A stretch of 64,000 nucleotides of DNA, taken from assembly GCA_026874595.1 (NCBI GenBank), contig CM049310.1:77059056-77123055 (forward strand). The letters are read 5' to 3'. Below are positions 12,161-23,845 of the stretch, piece after piece. The translations under genes and the position numbers were made by a program. The DNA comes from Sipunculus nudus (taxonomy: Eukaryota; Annelida; Sipuncula; Golfingiida; Sipunculidae). Below the pieces are notes generated by a model, which was given only the letters and a program-made list of their open reading frames with translations, did no database searches and was not told the DNA's origin. Within the stretch, counting starts at the first letter, position 1; each line of letters starts with the position of its first letter.

Positions 12161-12698
12161 TCTACTCCTTTCATACGCTTCATAAGCAGCGGTTACGCAA
12201 TGCTCAACTATTCGCTACACTACCCGCTGCATTAAACCGCGGTTGCCGGTAAGGTTTGGCCACCAGGCGGTGCTGTCTCTGTGGAATTCCCCCCGCGTAA
12301 AATTTAACCAATCACATTGCAGATATAACCAGCATAATCGGATGTTCTTCGGTCACTTAGCACTGCGGTGGAAAGAGCTTGGTATCACAGACTTTTTCCA
12401 TCCCCCATGCCATCGTCAACTTTCAACACAGTCTCTATACTGACTTGCATGGTGTGGCCTGAGGTCAGTAATTCCCCAATGTCTGCATATTTCCTCTCGT
12501 GCAGTGCTACACGAACTTGCCATGGGCGCAGCCATGTTTGTTTACACGCTAAGCCAATCAGATTTCTTCTACCAGTTCTGCAGATTTGTTTTAACGCAGA
12601 TTGAGCCTATCAGATTTTAGTTAATCCAGCGCAAACTGACTGGGTGTTTGGCACCTTGACAAACCTGAAGAAGAATCCTGCTATATCTCACAGCGTGT
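12161..12698. other. No feature recognised
   Basis: Moderate GC, with two overlapping plus-strand ORFs (12243-12443 and 12368-12604) that have no recognisable domain. Confidence 0.4.
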
Positions 12699-12840
12699 CT
12701 GGGGCGTAGCCAGGATTGAGGGAGAGGAGGGGGCCATGATCAGTGGCGGAGCCAGAAATTCGAAAACGGGGGGGGGGGGGGGGGGGGTACTATGCATGTA
12801 TGGGTACTATGAAAACATTTATATATACGTGTCTATCCAC

Positions 12841-12878
<38 letters not shown>

Positions 12879-13690
12879 CTATTAATAATAATATTATTAT
12901 TACTATACGTTATATATTTTAGTGTATGCAAAAATGATTTTTTTTTTTCATTCATGAACTATGGTTTCATTAAGGTTAGTTACAGGTACATGGGGAGGGT
13001 GTGGGAGGGGGTATCCCTCTCCCATATTGGGACATTTTTTGAATATGCAATGTAAAAAGGACATTTTGAGGCTATTTTCACCCCCAAAAAATGAGGATTT
13101 ACTGTTCCTGAAAAACTGTTCCTTTAAGTCTTTGCGTTATGTAGTCAAACTGTAGATATATTTAATATTTATATTTCTTCAAAATAAGGATATAAAATTT
13201 CAGTCGTTTTCAAATAGATCAATGGCGCAAAGGCGCATTTACATTTGTAACTTGCAAAATATTATCTTTTAAATGTAATGCTCGGAGTGAAATAACTATT
13301 ATGTTGAAGTCTTATGTTAAACTTTACAGGATTTCGTGGTCTCGAAAACACGCAGGACTTCTAAGAGCAAAGACCGCGAGTTTGAGTACTGGTATCACCA
13401 CGTTCGTGAGATTGTTCACGGTCGACCCCAACCACGGCCTGTTGTTCTGCAGCTGTTCATTAATATCCTTATGCTCAACTAATAAATTTGATAGTAATAA
13501 ACTGCGGGTAACTTTAATAAAATCTAATTGATAATTAATACAAAAAATATGAAAAACGAAAATTAATCACGAAAATTTGGAAATTAGATAAAATGAGAGA
13601 TATTGCAGCTCAACAGGGGGCCGCGCGCCGAAGGCGCCCCCTCTGGATCCGCCACTGATTGCAAAGGCAATCAATGCGTATATAATATAT

Positions 13691-13723
<33 letters not shown>

Positions 13724-13817
13724 GCAATTCCGAAAGGACGGCGAGTACTGGAAGCGACCGCGGGAGGGGGGGGGGGGGGTTATAGCCCTCTGCGGCCCCC
13801 CTCTGGCTACGCCCCTG
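12699..13817. mobile_element. Outer TIR element (CTGGGGCGTAGCCAG ends)
   Basis: The left end CTGGGGCGTAGCCAG and the right end CTGGCTACGCCCCTG are inverted repeats. GCGTGT occurs next to both ends and may be part of a target duplication. The interior is interrupted by a second element (12741-13657) and holds (AT)n at about 12841-12876 and 13683-13722 and a G run at about 13766-13780. Confidence 0.65.
12741..13657. mobile_element. Nested TIR element (CAGTGGCGGA ends)
   Basis: The left end is CAGTGGCGGAGCCAG and the right end CTGGATCCGCCACTG. A poly-G run of about 20 lies just inside the left end. There is no convincing ORF, and no clear target duplication was found. Confidence 0.65.
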
Positions 13818-14205
13818 CGTGTGAGTGAAAAGACACCAGGACATTACGCGCTGTGTTCAGAGCGTATTGAATCTCAATAATGTAGTTTTAATTCAAAGTA
13901 TTCTTTTCCTTCGCCGGGCTGTTCATTGATATAAGGGACTGGCTTTCTTCTACCGTGCACTTGTGAAATGTGATATTGTATACAAACTTAAGGTTTCAGG
14001 CAGAGGTATAAATATGGTCTCCGACTACACCCTCTGGTTCTTACTGTATTCTGAAAAAAAAATCAAATAACGAAACAAATATATATAGACAGACTGGTTT
14101 TAGAAAATAGCCAACAAATTTCCGTTTCATTTTGCTTAAACTATATTTTCGACATAGGTACGCCAGTGCAGATTATCCTAAAGTTAATATGCCATACATA
14201 CTTAC
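13818..14205. other. No feature recognised
   Basis: AT-rich and non-coding by inspection. Confidence 0.5.
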
Positions 14206-14302
14206 ACGTGATCCATACTGATCGTATCGTCTGTCTGAGATTAGAAATACCAGTCCTTGTACATATCCTGTCTTACCGTAATAACGTGTTCCAAATATAA
14301 AC
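14206..14302 (-). CDS. Candidate internal exon, unknown protein
   Basis: A 97-nt segment is bounded on the minus strand by an acceptor preceded by a pyrimidine-rich tract (CCATTTCCTTCCCCGGTGAG) and a near-consensus donor (CGT followed by GTAAGTATG). The reading frame is open throughout and gives FIFGTRYYGKTGYVQG followed by LVFLISDRRYDQYGSR; the end phase is 0. The aromatic- and glycine-rich composition is more protein-like than the surrounding DNA. The domain is not recognised and no partner exon was found in the window. It could be a chance ORF. Confidence 0.3.
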
Positions 14303-17009
14303 CTCACCGGGGAAGGAAATGGAAAATGTGGAATAAAGTGTTTCATGTGAGTCATTATTCCCATTTATTGCCGTTTATTTACCTATTATTCCTTTTTTAT
14401 GAATATTTGGTTTATTGAGGAGAAGAAATATGAATCGTTCAAGTGAGGTCATAAACCGGTTTAATGCTGTGTGGGCTGTACTATTGGTATGCGCCGACTT
14501 CGTGATTACATACGGGAGTCCGGATATAAAATCAGCGACATGGTACAAATATAAAATGAAATGAGCCATCAGTCAGTCACGTGACTCCATGAGTTGACGT
14601 CAACGTCCACGTGACAGGACATTATTTTATAAATTGTAACAGGTACCTGGTCTTTATTTACTTTGAGCATAATATCAGTGCGTATCGAATAGGGAGGCAT
14701 ATACGTCCACATTTAATGCATCCCTAAATAAACAAAAATGGCAACAATTTTTACAAAGATGTTTTCACTGAAAACAAATAATTTATGATCACTAAATCTA
14801 TACCAACATCAAATTCATTTCTTGAACCTTTAATAACCCGTTTAAATGGAATATAAATACCCTACTATAATTTGGGGACTTGGGCGTGGTTCAAAAAAAG
14901 TTTTATCCCTCTAAAAATATACCGATACACATCCATTTGCCACTTAAATGCATGTCTCTGCAGACAGATTTTTCGCTGTCCTCGGAGTACTCTGGTGTCG
15001 CATCCTCGCGCCCGTATCAAATCTTGACAGGCGGGCACACTAAAAACTGTCACAGGTTGCATGTCGAAATACCAAAAGTGGGGAGTAATTCACACCTTTT
15101 ACTGTGAGCCAAATATTGCAAAGTACATTTGTACAGGCGAGTGATTGAGACCTCAAGTTCATGATATTCGTGCCACTGCATCTACGTATATCACATACTT
15201 ATATTGCTGAATGTGTATATTGAAACCAAATGAAAACAAAAATGGTCTACGGAATCATCGCTTTTTGTTAAAACTGACCACGGAGCTTTTTGTCATTTTG
15301 CTATTTGTGCACCTCCCTTGATCCCTGCAAACACACATAAAGGTATATCATAGAATATGGAATATATTTTATTTCACTTTGGTACATTATTTCAAGAACT
15401 GAAAAACGTTATTGTATTCTTTGTGACACCGCACATTTCTACTTTGTTCTGGCTTGACCGGTTTATTATCCGGTAAAAAATTAATTAAATTATCTAACGC
15501 TTATTGTAAAAAAAAAACATTTTTTTGTGTTCCTCGATTGCAGATAAAAACAAAGGTAATGTTGATAAGTCAATTCATATAACGTACTGGTACCAGCTGA
15601 AAAGAATATCGACAAAACCTACTTTCACAGATTAATATTGATTAAAAAAAAGGCAGGTTCACTGAACCACCGTTTCGCATTTTTGTACTTGAGCTAATAC
15701 CTAATGTCCTCAGTACGGAGATAAACTTTCTGTACTGAAACGTGTACGTGTACATATAATTGTGTACTGTAGATACTCTCATGGATTACAAATAGTGCGA
15801 CAACACGCATGTAAAAGCCTTTACACACTGAAGGAAACCAGGTAGAATAACATTTGCATGCCGTTATTTAGAAATATTCATTATGGCTTCATATATTTCA
15901 GAAGAGCGCTAAATCTTAAATATTCCATTTTCCTTTTACAGTATCAAAAATGAGGTTTCGTGTGTATTGATTTTGTCCGTAAGTTCTGCCATGTTAGTTA
16001 CTGAATACATATGAACAATGTCAAAAAGGAAAAAAATGGCTGCTTTTAAGCCATCGAGGGGAGTTTCCGTTACACCACATACCATCTCTGTTGCATTGAC
16101 CAGGGGGAATTTTTATGGGCCACTATTTTGTCCTTTGAAAAATGAGTATTCCACCTCACAGTTAGAGTGCCTAATCTCATTTTGAAGAGAGGACTGACTG
16201 TATAGTGACTGTAAGCACCGAAACTTATCAGGATATATTTTTATGGACATATATTTTAAGGACATTTTATATATATTTACATTATTTGTGAAGTCGCGCG
16301 GTACGGCCTCCTGGGGTTATGCGCGCCATGTTATATTTGCACCACTGATCATGTCAAGCTTTTTCTACTTGCGCACAGGAGCAAGCAAATGGGTTTAATC
16401 GAAATATTGACAGATACCATTATATTTTAAGAAGAAAACACTGAAGGTCCCTTTTGGTGTGATCACACAATTTCGCACTTATAAACATCATGACTTAAAC
16501 TAACATTTGTTTTCATCATTCTGTATATGGTTCTCCTGAACCTTTTGGCCAAGAAGCTGACATGGCTTCTGCATGAACTGCCAGCCTCACTTTTTATACC
16601 ACTAAACGTCTAATCAATATCGTTCTATTTTATAGTTATTTGAGCATGTAATTGTTATCTTATACTTATGGCAATGGGTTTGAGTTGTAAAAATATCTGT
16701 TCTTTCACATAACAATTTATTTTTATTGCAGTACGAAAATAATTTGGTTTTAAATTGATCAGGCAGTTTTTATAATAAAAAATTGTCAAATTTCATTATG
16801 TCTCTGCTTTGACAGAGACTATAATGTGCGCATGCGTTGGGGTCAAGAATAGATTCAATTTAATAATAAAGGACTTAGCGTATTGATAAATATTCAAGAT
16901 TGTGTTGGCTCATTCAGAGGGTGAAAATACATCTATCATTCACTCTTGGAAAACACACTGAACTATTAATTTTACATGGATTGTACAACTAGTTATAATA
17001 ACTAACACG
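14303..17009. other. No gene recognised
   Basis: A long AT-rich stretch. The ORFs at 14375-14569 and 14865-15107 have no recognisable domain. No repeat family seen elsewhere in the window was found here. Confidence 0.45.
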
Positions 17010-17185
17010 AGGCACTCTCCTTGGGTCGGATTTAGGCGCTTGGTAGTCGGGAAGGACGGAGGACCCGGAGAAAACCACCGGCCTGGGACATGCCACTACA
17101 GCCCATCCTCATAGCCACATCGGAAATCAAACCCGGGTCGCCATCGGAGAAGGCCGAGCGTTTTACCACTCAGCCGTCCAGGCCC
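17010..17185 (-). repeat. tRNA-derived SINE, family S1
   Basis: On the minus strand the head reads GGACGGCTGAGTGGTAAAAC (A box) then CCCGGGTTTGATTTCC (B box), followed by a body with GTGGCTATGAGGATGGG and GGTGGTTTTCTCCGGGTCC. The copy at 21225-21390 has the same head and the start of the same body. It is not a functional tRNA. Confidence 0.75.
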
Positions 17186-17193
17186 CTACTAAA

Positions 17194-17535
17194 AATCTAC
17201 ATTCTAAGGAATGCGAGCCACCGCCTGTGGGCGTTCTTAGTGTAGGGTGCTCCAAACACCGTGTTTGCATTCACTTATTATGCCCATATTTCCTTGTACA
17301 TTCTTGCGTAATTGGCGATAAGTTTGTGAATATTCCTTTAAGACGTTCCTGAATCTGGATCATGTGCCGGATCCACACCAAAATCAATCCATTCTTCATT
17401 GGCCTATCCCCTAAATGCCCTGCAAATTTCATGAGATTCAATTCATGATTGCGTGAGATATGATGTGAACAACAAACAAACACACCCATACACACACGAA
17501 CGGCAATGAACGCACACTCCTGGCGGAGGCAATAA
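17194..17535 (+). repeat. Interspersed repeat family R1, copy 2
   Basis: The fullest copy in this orientation. It starts with the short palindrome CATTCTAAGGAATG and ends GGCGGAGGCAATAA. It directly follows a SINE. The minus ORF at 17271-17495 lies inside and is not a gene. Confidence 0.75.
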
Positions 17536-17769
17536 GCTTTAATTCGGTCGGGTATGCTTCATCAGATTACCAGTCTACCCACCAGCCAATCCGATTATAT
17601 TAAATACTCTTTTAATTTGCCGCTGATTTTTCTTATTCTTAGATCATGCATTATTCGACCTTGGTAGCTGATCTGTGGCCAGACCGACCAGATATATCGT
17701 TACCGGCACCCGTGTATATTTCGGAAGAAAACAAATGAGGTTTCTGATATAGATTATTGAGGCAATATT

Positions 17770-17826
17770 ACACACACACACACACAAACACACACACACG
17801 AATACCCCCCCCCCCCCCACCCCCCA
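17770..17826. repeat. (CA)n followed by poly-C
   Basis: A CA dinucleotide tract is followed within a few bases by C runs interrupted once by A. Confidence 0.9.
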
Positions 17827-18188
17827 TGTATATAATTATAAAAGAGCCGTTATATGCAGCGCTCACTCCCGATAACCCAAGGTAACTAAAATCCGCTAAC
17901 TTAAATAGATTTTCACAATGAAACAAAATCTAATTATAAGATGTGTACTGGTCTTGTAAGGGAGCAATACTATCACACAGATATGAGTGACATTTTATTT
18001 TGACATTTTGTCATCTGTCTGCCGTGCTGTCCTTGGTAAAATTCGGAGAAGACGGAACCTTCACTACCATGTCGTAAAAGCCACCTGCGTATCCTTGCCT
18101 GAGCGTGCAGTGTCCGGGTTGGACGTTTTACGACAGACGGATGATTTCTGTTCAGGCTAAGTTTAAAGGCGACCTCTAGTCATCCGTC
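17827..18188. repeat. Small imperfect inverted repeat (18010-18150)
   Basis: TCATCTGTCTGCCGTGCTG near 18011 is mirrored by TTTTACGACAGACGGATGA near 18127, with an internal CGTCGTAAAAG-like partial. It may be the ends of a small MITE. The rest of the interval is featureless. Confidence 0.3.
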
Positions 18189-18338
18189 ATGGCCGCCTCC
18201 AGTGGAGTGTCGCCATTTCCTTTTCTAGAAATTGAATTTGCCGCGAACAATTTCTGCGTAAATCATGATAAGTGTAACATTATTCCATTATCCGACCGCA
18301 TGCACGCGGTTATAGATTTTAGGTCAAGGCTGTCGTAA
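18189..18338 (+). CDS. Candidate small ORF or first exon (MAASSG...)
   Basis: A 49-codon ORF begins at an ATG in good Kozak context (GTCATGG) and starts MAASSGVSPFPFLEIEFAAN. A possible splice donor (AA followed by GTGTAA) lies after about 28 codons. Alanine-rich starts of this kind are common in real first exons, and the DNA is GC-richer than its surroundings. No domain or downstream exon was recognised, so this is a weak candidate. Confidence 0.2.
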   Translation: MAASSGVSPFPFLEIEFAANNFCVNHDKCNIIPLSDRMHAVIDFRSRLS

Positions 18339-18411
18339 TACGTTTTTGTCAAAACAGTGGTGTCACTGCACTGTGGAGGTTTGCAGGTATAGTGTTTGGG
18401 AACTGTTCGCC

Positions 18412-18507
18412 ATGGCTGCGGTGACTCGACGGAGCCGAAATGAAGTTATCCTTCCAACTCATGTGATGGAAGCAAAAAGGCTAAGGAACATATATAGGAT
18501 AAATTAA
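18412..18507 (+). CDS. Candidate small ORF (MAAVTRRS...)
   Basis: A 31-codon ORF with a strong start context (GCCATGG) reads MAAVTRRSRNEVILPTHVME and stops soon after. It follows the previous candidate by about 70 bp in another frame. It may be the start of a spliced gene (a GTGATGG donor-like site lies inside) or a transposon remnant. No family is recognised. Confidence 0.2.
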   Translation: MAAVTRRSRNEVILPTHVMEAKRLRNIYRIN

Positions 18508-18979
18508 TAGGAAATAGGTAAATTGAAGGGAATGTTGTAAATATATTTAATCACAGCTCAACCAACTAGATTTTACAATGCTATGTTCATATGATGAAGC
18601 TTTTATTGTGGTAACTGCTTTTATCATTTGGATTTAATCCATACATCATAGACAGGGTACTTTTAAAGGAGGCGCATCGTGAATTTGCATTAATGTTGCA
18701 TTAATGTGACTGTGATGCTCAGTATTACTTGCTTATGTTCCCCTGTGAAATGAAATCTTATAATCTAAAAGAAAACAAACGAACAAAAATAATACGATTA
18801 TGTAATCGTACCTATAATTATGAATTGTATAGCACTTACGAGACATCCGGCTAGATCCGTCGACTATTGGTTTTGACCAATAACAGCTGGATATAGCCTC
18901 AGATATCAGCCACATGAAAACGGTTGCCATGGCGCCAATATTACAAGGCTCTTCTGATGTGAGTCTACGGTAAAGAGTG
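18508..18979. other. No feature recognised
   Basis: AT-rich. An RFX X-box-like GTTGCCATGGCGCC lies near 18921. Confidence 0.4.
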
Positions 18980-19437
18980 ATGGAAGACTCGAGTCCACCT
19001 TTTTTTAGGTACTCGGACTTGGATTCGAGCGTCCTGGACTCGGACTGGTACTCGTACTCGGAGGTAAGGACTCGAGAAATCGGTCCGAGTCCATCTCGAT
19101 TACAGCAGAAGGAAAGCTCTGTCACTTAAATAAAAAATACATTATATGTATACATGTGCTCAGTACTAACAGAATATTACAAAAAAGGATGTATATATAC
19201 CGAACTTTAGGTCTGCATTGAGACCTGAATGTATGAAAACCTTAAAAAGGCATGTATACACTAGCATAAAATATTTTTCGAAGTAATCTCAAAGCTCAAA
19301 ATTTCTTTTTATAAAGAGATTTTAATTTGAATCAGACTCAGACTTGGACTCTGGTTCTAGATGACTCGGACTCGAAGGTGGACTTGGACTCCAAACTTAT
19401 GGACTCGGACTTGGACTCAGACTCGTGGAGCCTGGGC
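18980..19437. repeat. GACTCGG-array element R3, copy 1
   Basis: Both flanks consist of degenerate hexamer repeats (ACTCGG, ACTTGG), for example ACTCGGACTTGGATTCG. They surround a unique AT-rich centre (about 19110-19325) with landmarks GTCCATCTCGATTACAG, CAGTACTAACAGAATATTAC and CTGCATTGAGACC. The same centre and flanks occur at 54148-55020. ORFs crossing it are side effects of the hexamer. Confidence 0.75.
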
Positions 19438-19483
19438 ATCGGTTTTGGAAACATTCCATTACAGGGACCCAGACTAGCGGAGG

Positions 19484-19513
19484 CTTGCATTCCTTAGAAT
19501 GCATGTTTCTAGT
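19484..19513. repeat. R1 terminal fragment
   Basis: A short piece containing the R1 end palindrome CATTCCTTAGAATG and flanking TTTCTAGT, as at 53027-53050. Confidence 0.5.
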
Positions 19514-20593
19514 TATCTGTAGGTCACCTTTACCAGCATATATCTACATTGTTAATCAGTCTGAAGAAGCTCAGTTTTGCGTTTTGAAAATGTTAAATTC
19601 ATGGGGTAATTCTGTCTAAATGTTAAATTCATGGGAAAATACTAATTAAATGTTAATATCATGGGAAATATTATTTAATTATCAGACTGCATGTACCATG
19701 TCCTTTTCTTTGTGTTCACGATATTCTTATTGCCACATTTTTTGCAAGATGAACTCGGAATGTTAGGCGTGACCTAACTGATTAAGATGTCAGTAAAACA
19801 TCTGGCATTTAGATGCTTCTCATCTTGATTAAGCGTCTACATTTTGCAGTTAGATTCATTACTTCAGCGTGTATATTCTTAATTTCTCAAGCTGCACATG
19901 CTTTTAAGAAATTAAAATAATAAAAGTAGCTTGAAATCTTAACACATTTTACTTTTTCTTGATAAAGTATTAGACTGAATTTTTCATATATTAAATATGT
20001 TTTCATGTCATAATTTTGAAATAGGTTACTGTCACAAATATTCTCGAGAATAACTCGTAGGCGTCTGGTATTTACATGCTTTTTATCCGGATTTAGTGTG
20101 TACATTTCGCATATTAACCTTGCATACCTTCATAATGTGCTTCTGTTCTTACTTTGTAATCATTGCAAGTGTTTTTAACGAGTTTAAATTAATCTCATTA
20201 CAGACTTGACTTTCTAAAGCGAGGACCAACATAAACTTTGGCCTTAATTTTCTAAACACCAAACACACTTAGTTTCTTGATTAGAAGAGGTGACTATATG
20301 AGTAATATCTTGCACAGCGCTTTTGTTGTATCTTTACAAATTTTCGACATTTACTACAGAGAGTAACTGCATTTGGTTAAAATGACCTATTCAAATACCA
20401 GGTACGTTAAATATGCATTCAATATAATGTTTTCTACTTAAAATATTATTGTATCTGCCAATATATTGTTCTAAAACGCCGATATTTATGTAATTTACTT
20501 TGAAACAATTCTAATTCGACATATTTTGACGGACTACATTACCCTCTCCACTACATTTATACCTACTAGTCCAGCTGTTAAGAGAAGAATTGT
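19514..20593. other. No feature recognised
   Basis: AT-rich. A small GTTAAATTCATGGG-like repeat occurs three times near 19590-19665. Confidence 0.45.
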
Positions 20594-20850
20594 GCAAAAA
20601 ATGAAAGAAGCATGAAACTTGGCATAACAGTTGTCCATACCATACTCGATATTTTCAGATATAGGGCCAAGCGGAATTCACCCTATCTTGGTCAAAATCC
20701 AAGATGGCGGCCAAGATGGCCGCCGGATTATAAAATATCAATATATCCGATTATATTGGTCCTAGAATGCATTGCAAGTGCACTATTTCCATGTTTTTGG
20801 GGTCAAGAAAGTCATTTATATGGGTTTCAAGTCTGTATAATGACTCTGTG
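20594..20850 (+). repeat. Repeat with paired CCAAGATGGC motifs
   Basis: It contains AAAATCCAAGATGGCGGCC immediately followed by a second AAGATGGCCGCC. The first matches the YY1-type CAAGATGGCGGC binding motif, so two such sites abut at about 20700-20725. The flanking text is repeat-like in style. No ORF is supported. Confidence 0.4.
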
Positions 20851-21224
20851 AATGAATTCTGGTTTTGTTGATTTTAAAATTATGCTAAATTTACCTTTGT
20901 CTAGCACATCGAACAACAAACTTTATTCTTTTAGTTCTGCACAGCAGTCGCATACTTTGTGATTGTTATGAAATGAAAATGCCATTTCTAGGCTAGGTTA
21001 GTCTGTTTTGTCGTGCATTTTGATGCATGAATTGTAGAACCATTTTGATTGCAATATTTCATATTTCTTCCTTTTAATTTCCCTTTATTTGCATGCTGAT
21101 AAGTGTTATTGCTTTGAAGAAGGTGATGGGTGCAAGGAACTTGTCTGTCAAAATCTAAAAATAAAATAAAGAAATTGATATGTTCGCTGGACTATACGCC
21201 TATGTTGTATTTAGAAGTGCATTG
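20851..21224. other. No feature recognised
   Basis: AT-rich and non-coding by inspection. Confidence 0.5.
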
Positions 21225-21390
21225 TGTGAGTCAGATTGTGACGCCCACATACCCTTACCAGCAGAGTCTGACTCAGTAAGTTTGATTCTGCGTGTTGTAA
21301 AACCCACTCTCATGGCCACGCCCGGGGATTGGACCCGTTTCGGCAGCGGAGACCGTTTTACCACTCGACTGCCCAGGTCTCGCAAGCCAT
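21225..21390 (-). repeat. tRNA-derived SINE, family S1, second copy
   Basis: On the minus strand the head is GGGCAGTCGAGTGGTAAAAC (A box) then ACGGGTCCAATCCCCGGG (B box), followed by GTGGCCATGAGAGTGGG, matching 17010-17185. The overlapping ORFs on both strands are not genes. Confidence 0.75.
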
Positions 21391-22859
21391 TTCGAGATAA
21401 CAGTGTACAGTTTCTTCATATTTACTTCAAGAATCTTTGAATTTTGCACCTCATATTTCGAAAATTGAGGATATTGCCTGGTTAAATCGTCCTAAATGTA
21501 TTGAAAATCGTAGAAAAAAAACATTCATTTAACCACATGTTGAGTGATATGAAGCATGGTGTGAGGAAAATGATAATATTCTTGGTGGTTGCTTTTGTCA
21601 AATATTGAAACATGACACCTATTCAAGCTATGGACTAGGTATATATCAAATCATGTCAAGATATTAAGCTGCCATTCTATTAGCCCTCGCGGACGCACAC
21701 ATGTCAACCTTCCTTCTCTGGAGACAGTATATTTGAGAGCTGTCCCCGTCGTACAGTGCCCTCGGCTCACTCACTCAACTATCAGTATTAAACTTATTAG
21801 TCACAATGACACTCCTACAATTAGCGTTAATGCATCGGTCAATAGTAGACTGAGTAAGCTAAGTGAGTGTCCGGTAAATGTACCAGGAAGACCCCGGTGG
21901 GCCGTATTGTGGGCGGGCGTTAAGGTAAATAGTCCCCACCGGTGATGCGTGCATCGTTTTGAGCCCAGGTCAATCACTTACTATGATTGGGATATGTCTT
22001 TGTTCAGAGTGGGTCAACTCTGCTACTTCATGAATAATAGAGAGGCAACAGACCCAGCCAGGAGATTCCTATACACATCATTACCAGTGGTCCCCTTACG
22101 TTCGTTCCAACTCCTTCCATTTTACCACTACTTGCAAATGAGCCACATGCGGGGCATCGCAAATTTTTTTTTTTACAATTGTTTGCTCTGTGCGCACCCT
22201 GGTGCTCTTACCCAGAAAATCTTTTTATGATTATAACCTGCAGTAGCAGCCTTTCAAGTCTGAGCACTGTTTATCTTGATAGATGCACTCGGGCCCTGTT
22301 TATTGAACCTTAAATACTGCAAGCTAGAGTGGCCAGGTGACCTAATTAATAGTTCTTATCCTGAGATCACAAGCTCCACCTTCTTTTGAATCTGACACTT
22401 ACAGATTTGACATTTGACATTAAAATCACATTTTTATACATGGTAAATGGTGAAGAGAAATAAAAGAGAAAGGGAACAAAATCAGATCATAATGTGGACT
22501 CATTTTTTACAGCTGTCACTTGCATTCACAGAGCTGTCAATAAGAAAGGACAAAATTAGATTTTCCAAACAGCTTTTGGCCATTTTCTCAAAGGGCTTTA
22601 GAGGGATATTTCTCAAAAACTTTCAAGTTTAAAGCTGTCAAATTTTGCACATATGTTTGAAAACCTGTTATCTAAAACGTGTTTTTTTTATTGTTTATCT
22701 TATTTAAAAAAGCACTAAAGGCCATTTGAAACAAAGATTCTTTAGATAATTTGTCAAAAATTAAAATTTTAGTAGAAACAAAGATGATTAATATGCAAAT
22801 TTAAAAAAAATATATATATATATATGGAGATATATGTGTATATTTTAAGATGGTTTTAT
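21391..22859. other. No gene recognised
   Basis: GC-richer patches at 21700-22100 carry short ORFs without domains. The end near 22185-22225 resembles part of the inverted repeat at 51113-51485 (GCGCACCCTGGTG). Confidence 0.4.
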
Positions 22860-23090
22860 ACCTACTGCCAGATGTGAGATGTATCGCAGTTTTGCTTAAA
22901 TTTTAAAATCTTCAGACTAACAACAAAAATTATATTTATGTATAGCAGATCTAATAGAGGATAATCGTAGGATTAAAAATATCTACATGTCATTTGGTTA
23001 CTTAGGGTTATTTTGAAAGATATTTCACAGCTAATTTTAACCAAAGTAGTTCATATTAACTTTAAGATGCGTTTATAATACTTTTGAATT
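22860..23090 (+). repeat. Diverged repeat pair, copy 1
   Basis: It shares CTACTGCCAG, an ATTATA/TATGTATA segment and AACCAAAGTAGTT with 27385-27570 in the same order and orientation. The two copies flank the transposon-rich block from 23.2 to 27.3 kb. Confidence 0.4.
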
Positions 23091-23308
23091 CGTCGATGTT
23101 TTGTTCAAATGTAATGTTTATTCCTTGTGTTGCACTGTCACACTTTATATCTATATTGATGTATTTGTTTACTTTCAGTAACTCCTCTTTTATGGTCCAC
23201 ATTTGGCATTTCGCCCAAAACATGCTTCCTATGCCAGTTCCCAGCCTGTCTTATGCCACCCCTTACACTGGCATGATTTTTGTCCCCGCAATACCGCGCA
23301 ATACGTCG

Positions 23309-23845
23309 TAGACTGGTACCCCGTTCTAATATGGCACCGCTGCTCTAGGCCAATCATAGAGACGGGCGTACAACGCCATCTAATGTACTCCCGGTAGACT
23401 TGTTCCAACTCCAGTATGTATTATAAATGATAAAAATAACCTTTCGTTTGCTCAGATAAGTTACCAAAAGTTGGCTGTACATTACTTGTGACATTAATGA
23501 TTAGATTAATAGATATTAATAATAAATCACCGCTACGCACAGTGGAAAATCAAAGATTCAGTATATCGTATTATCTATACATCCATCATTCAATTTTTGT
23601 GCAACAACTCATTCTTCAATATTTGAAAACTAGAAATAACTAAAGAAAGTTATTTTATAAGAAATCTTCACGGATAATCGACCAGGATCGCGTGAACGTC
23701 CATGACAACCGGTATGAGCGTGCATACTGAAGTTGGAACCAGTCTACAGGTAAGTCAGGAGTTGCAACTGAGAGTACTTAAGATGGCGTTGTACGCCTGT
23801 CTCTATGCTTGGCTGAGGGCCATAATAGAGCAGGGTACCAGTCTA
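23309..23845. mobile_element. Foldback element with 9-bp target duplication
   Basis: The element starts TAGACTGGTACCC and ends GGGTACCAGTCTA. The arms of roughly 110-120 bp (from 23309, and to 23845) are inverted copies, sharing AGAGACGGGCGTACAACGCC (left) and GGCGTTGTACGCCTGTCTCT (right). The flanks AATACGTCG and AATGCGTCG match at 8 of 9 bases, and removing the element restores the left TIR of the host element. A 9-bp duplication with long arms suggests a Mutator-like element; this is inference. Confidence 0.8.

Noticed and set aside
17120-17185. Possible tRNA gene on the minus strand
   Set aside because: It shares its downstream body with 21225-21390, showing an interspersed SINE.
18733-19125. 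130-codon minus-strand ORF, the second longest in the window
   Set aside because: Its Ser/Glu/Tyr-rich core is a translation of the GACTCGG hexamer array, and the frame is not kept in the second copy at 54148-55020.
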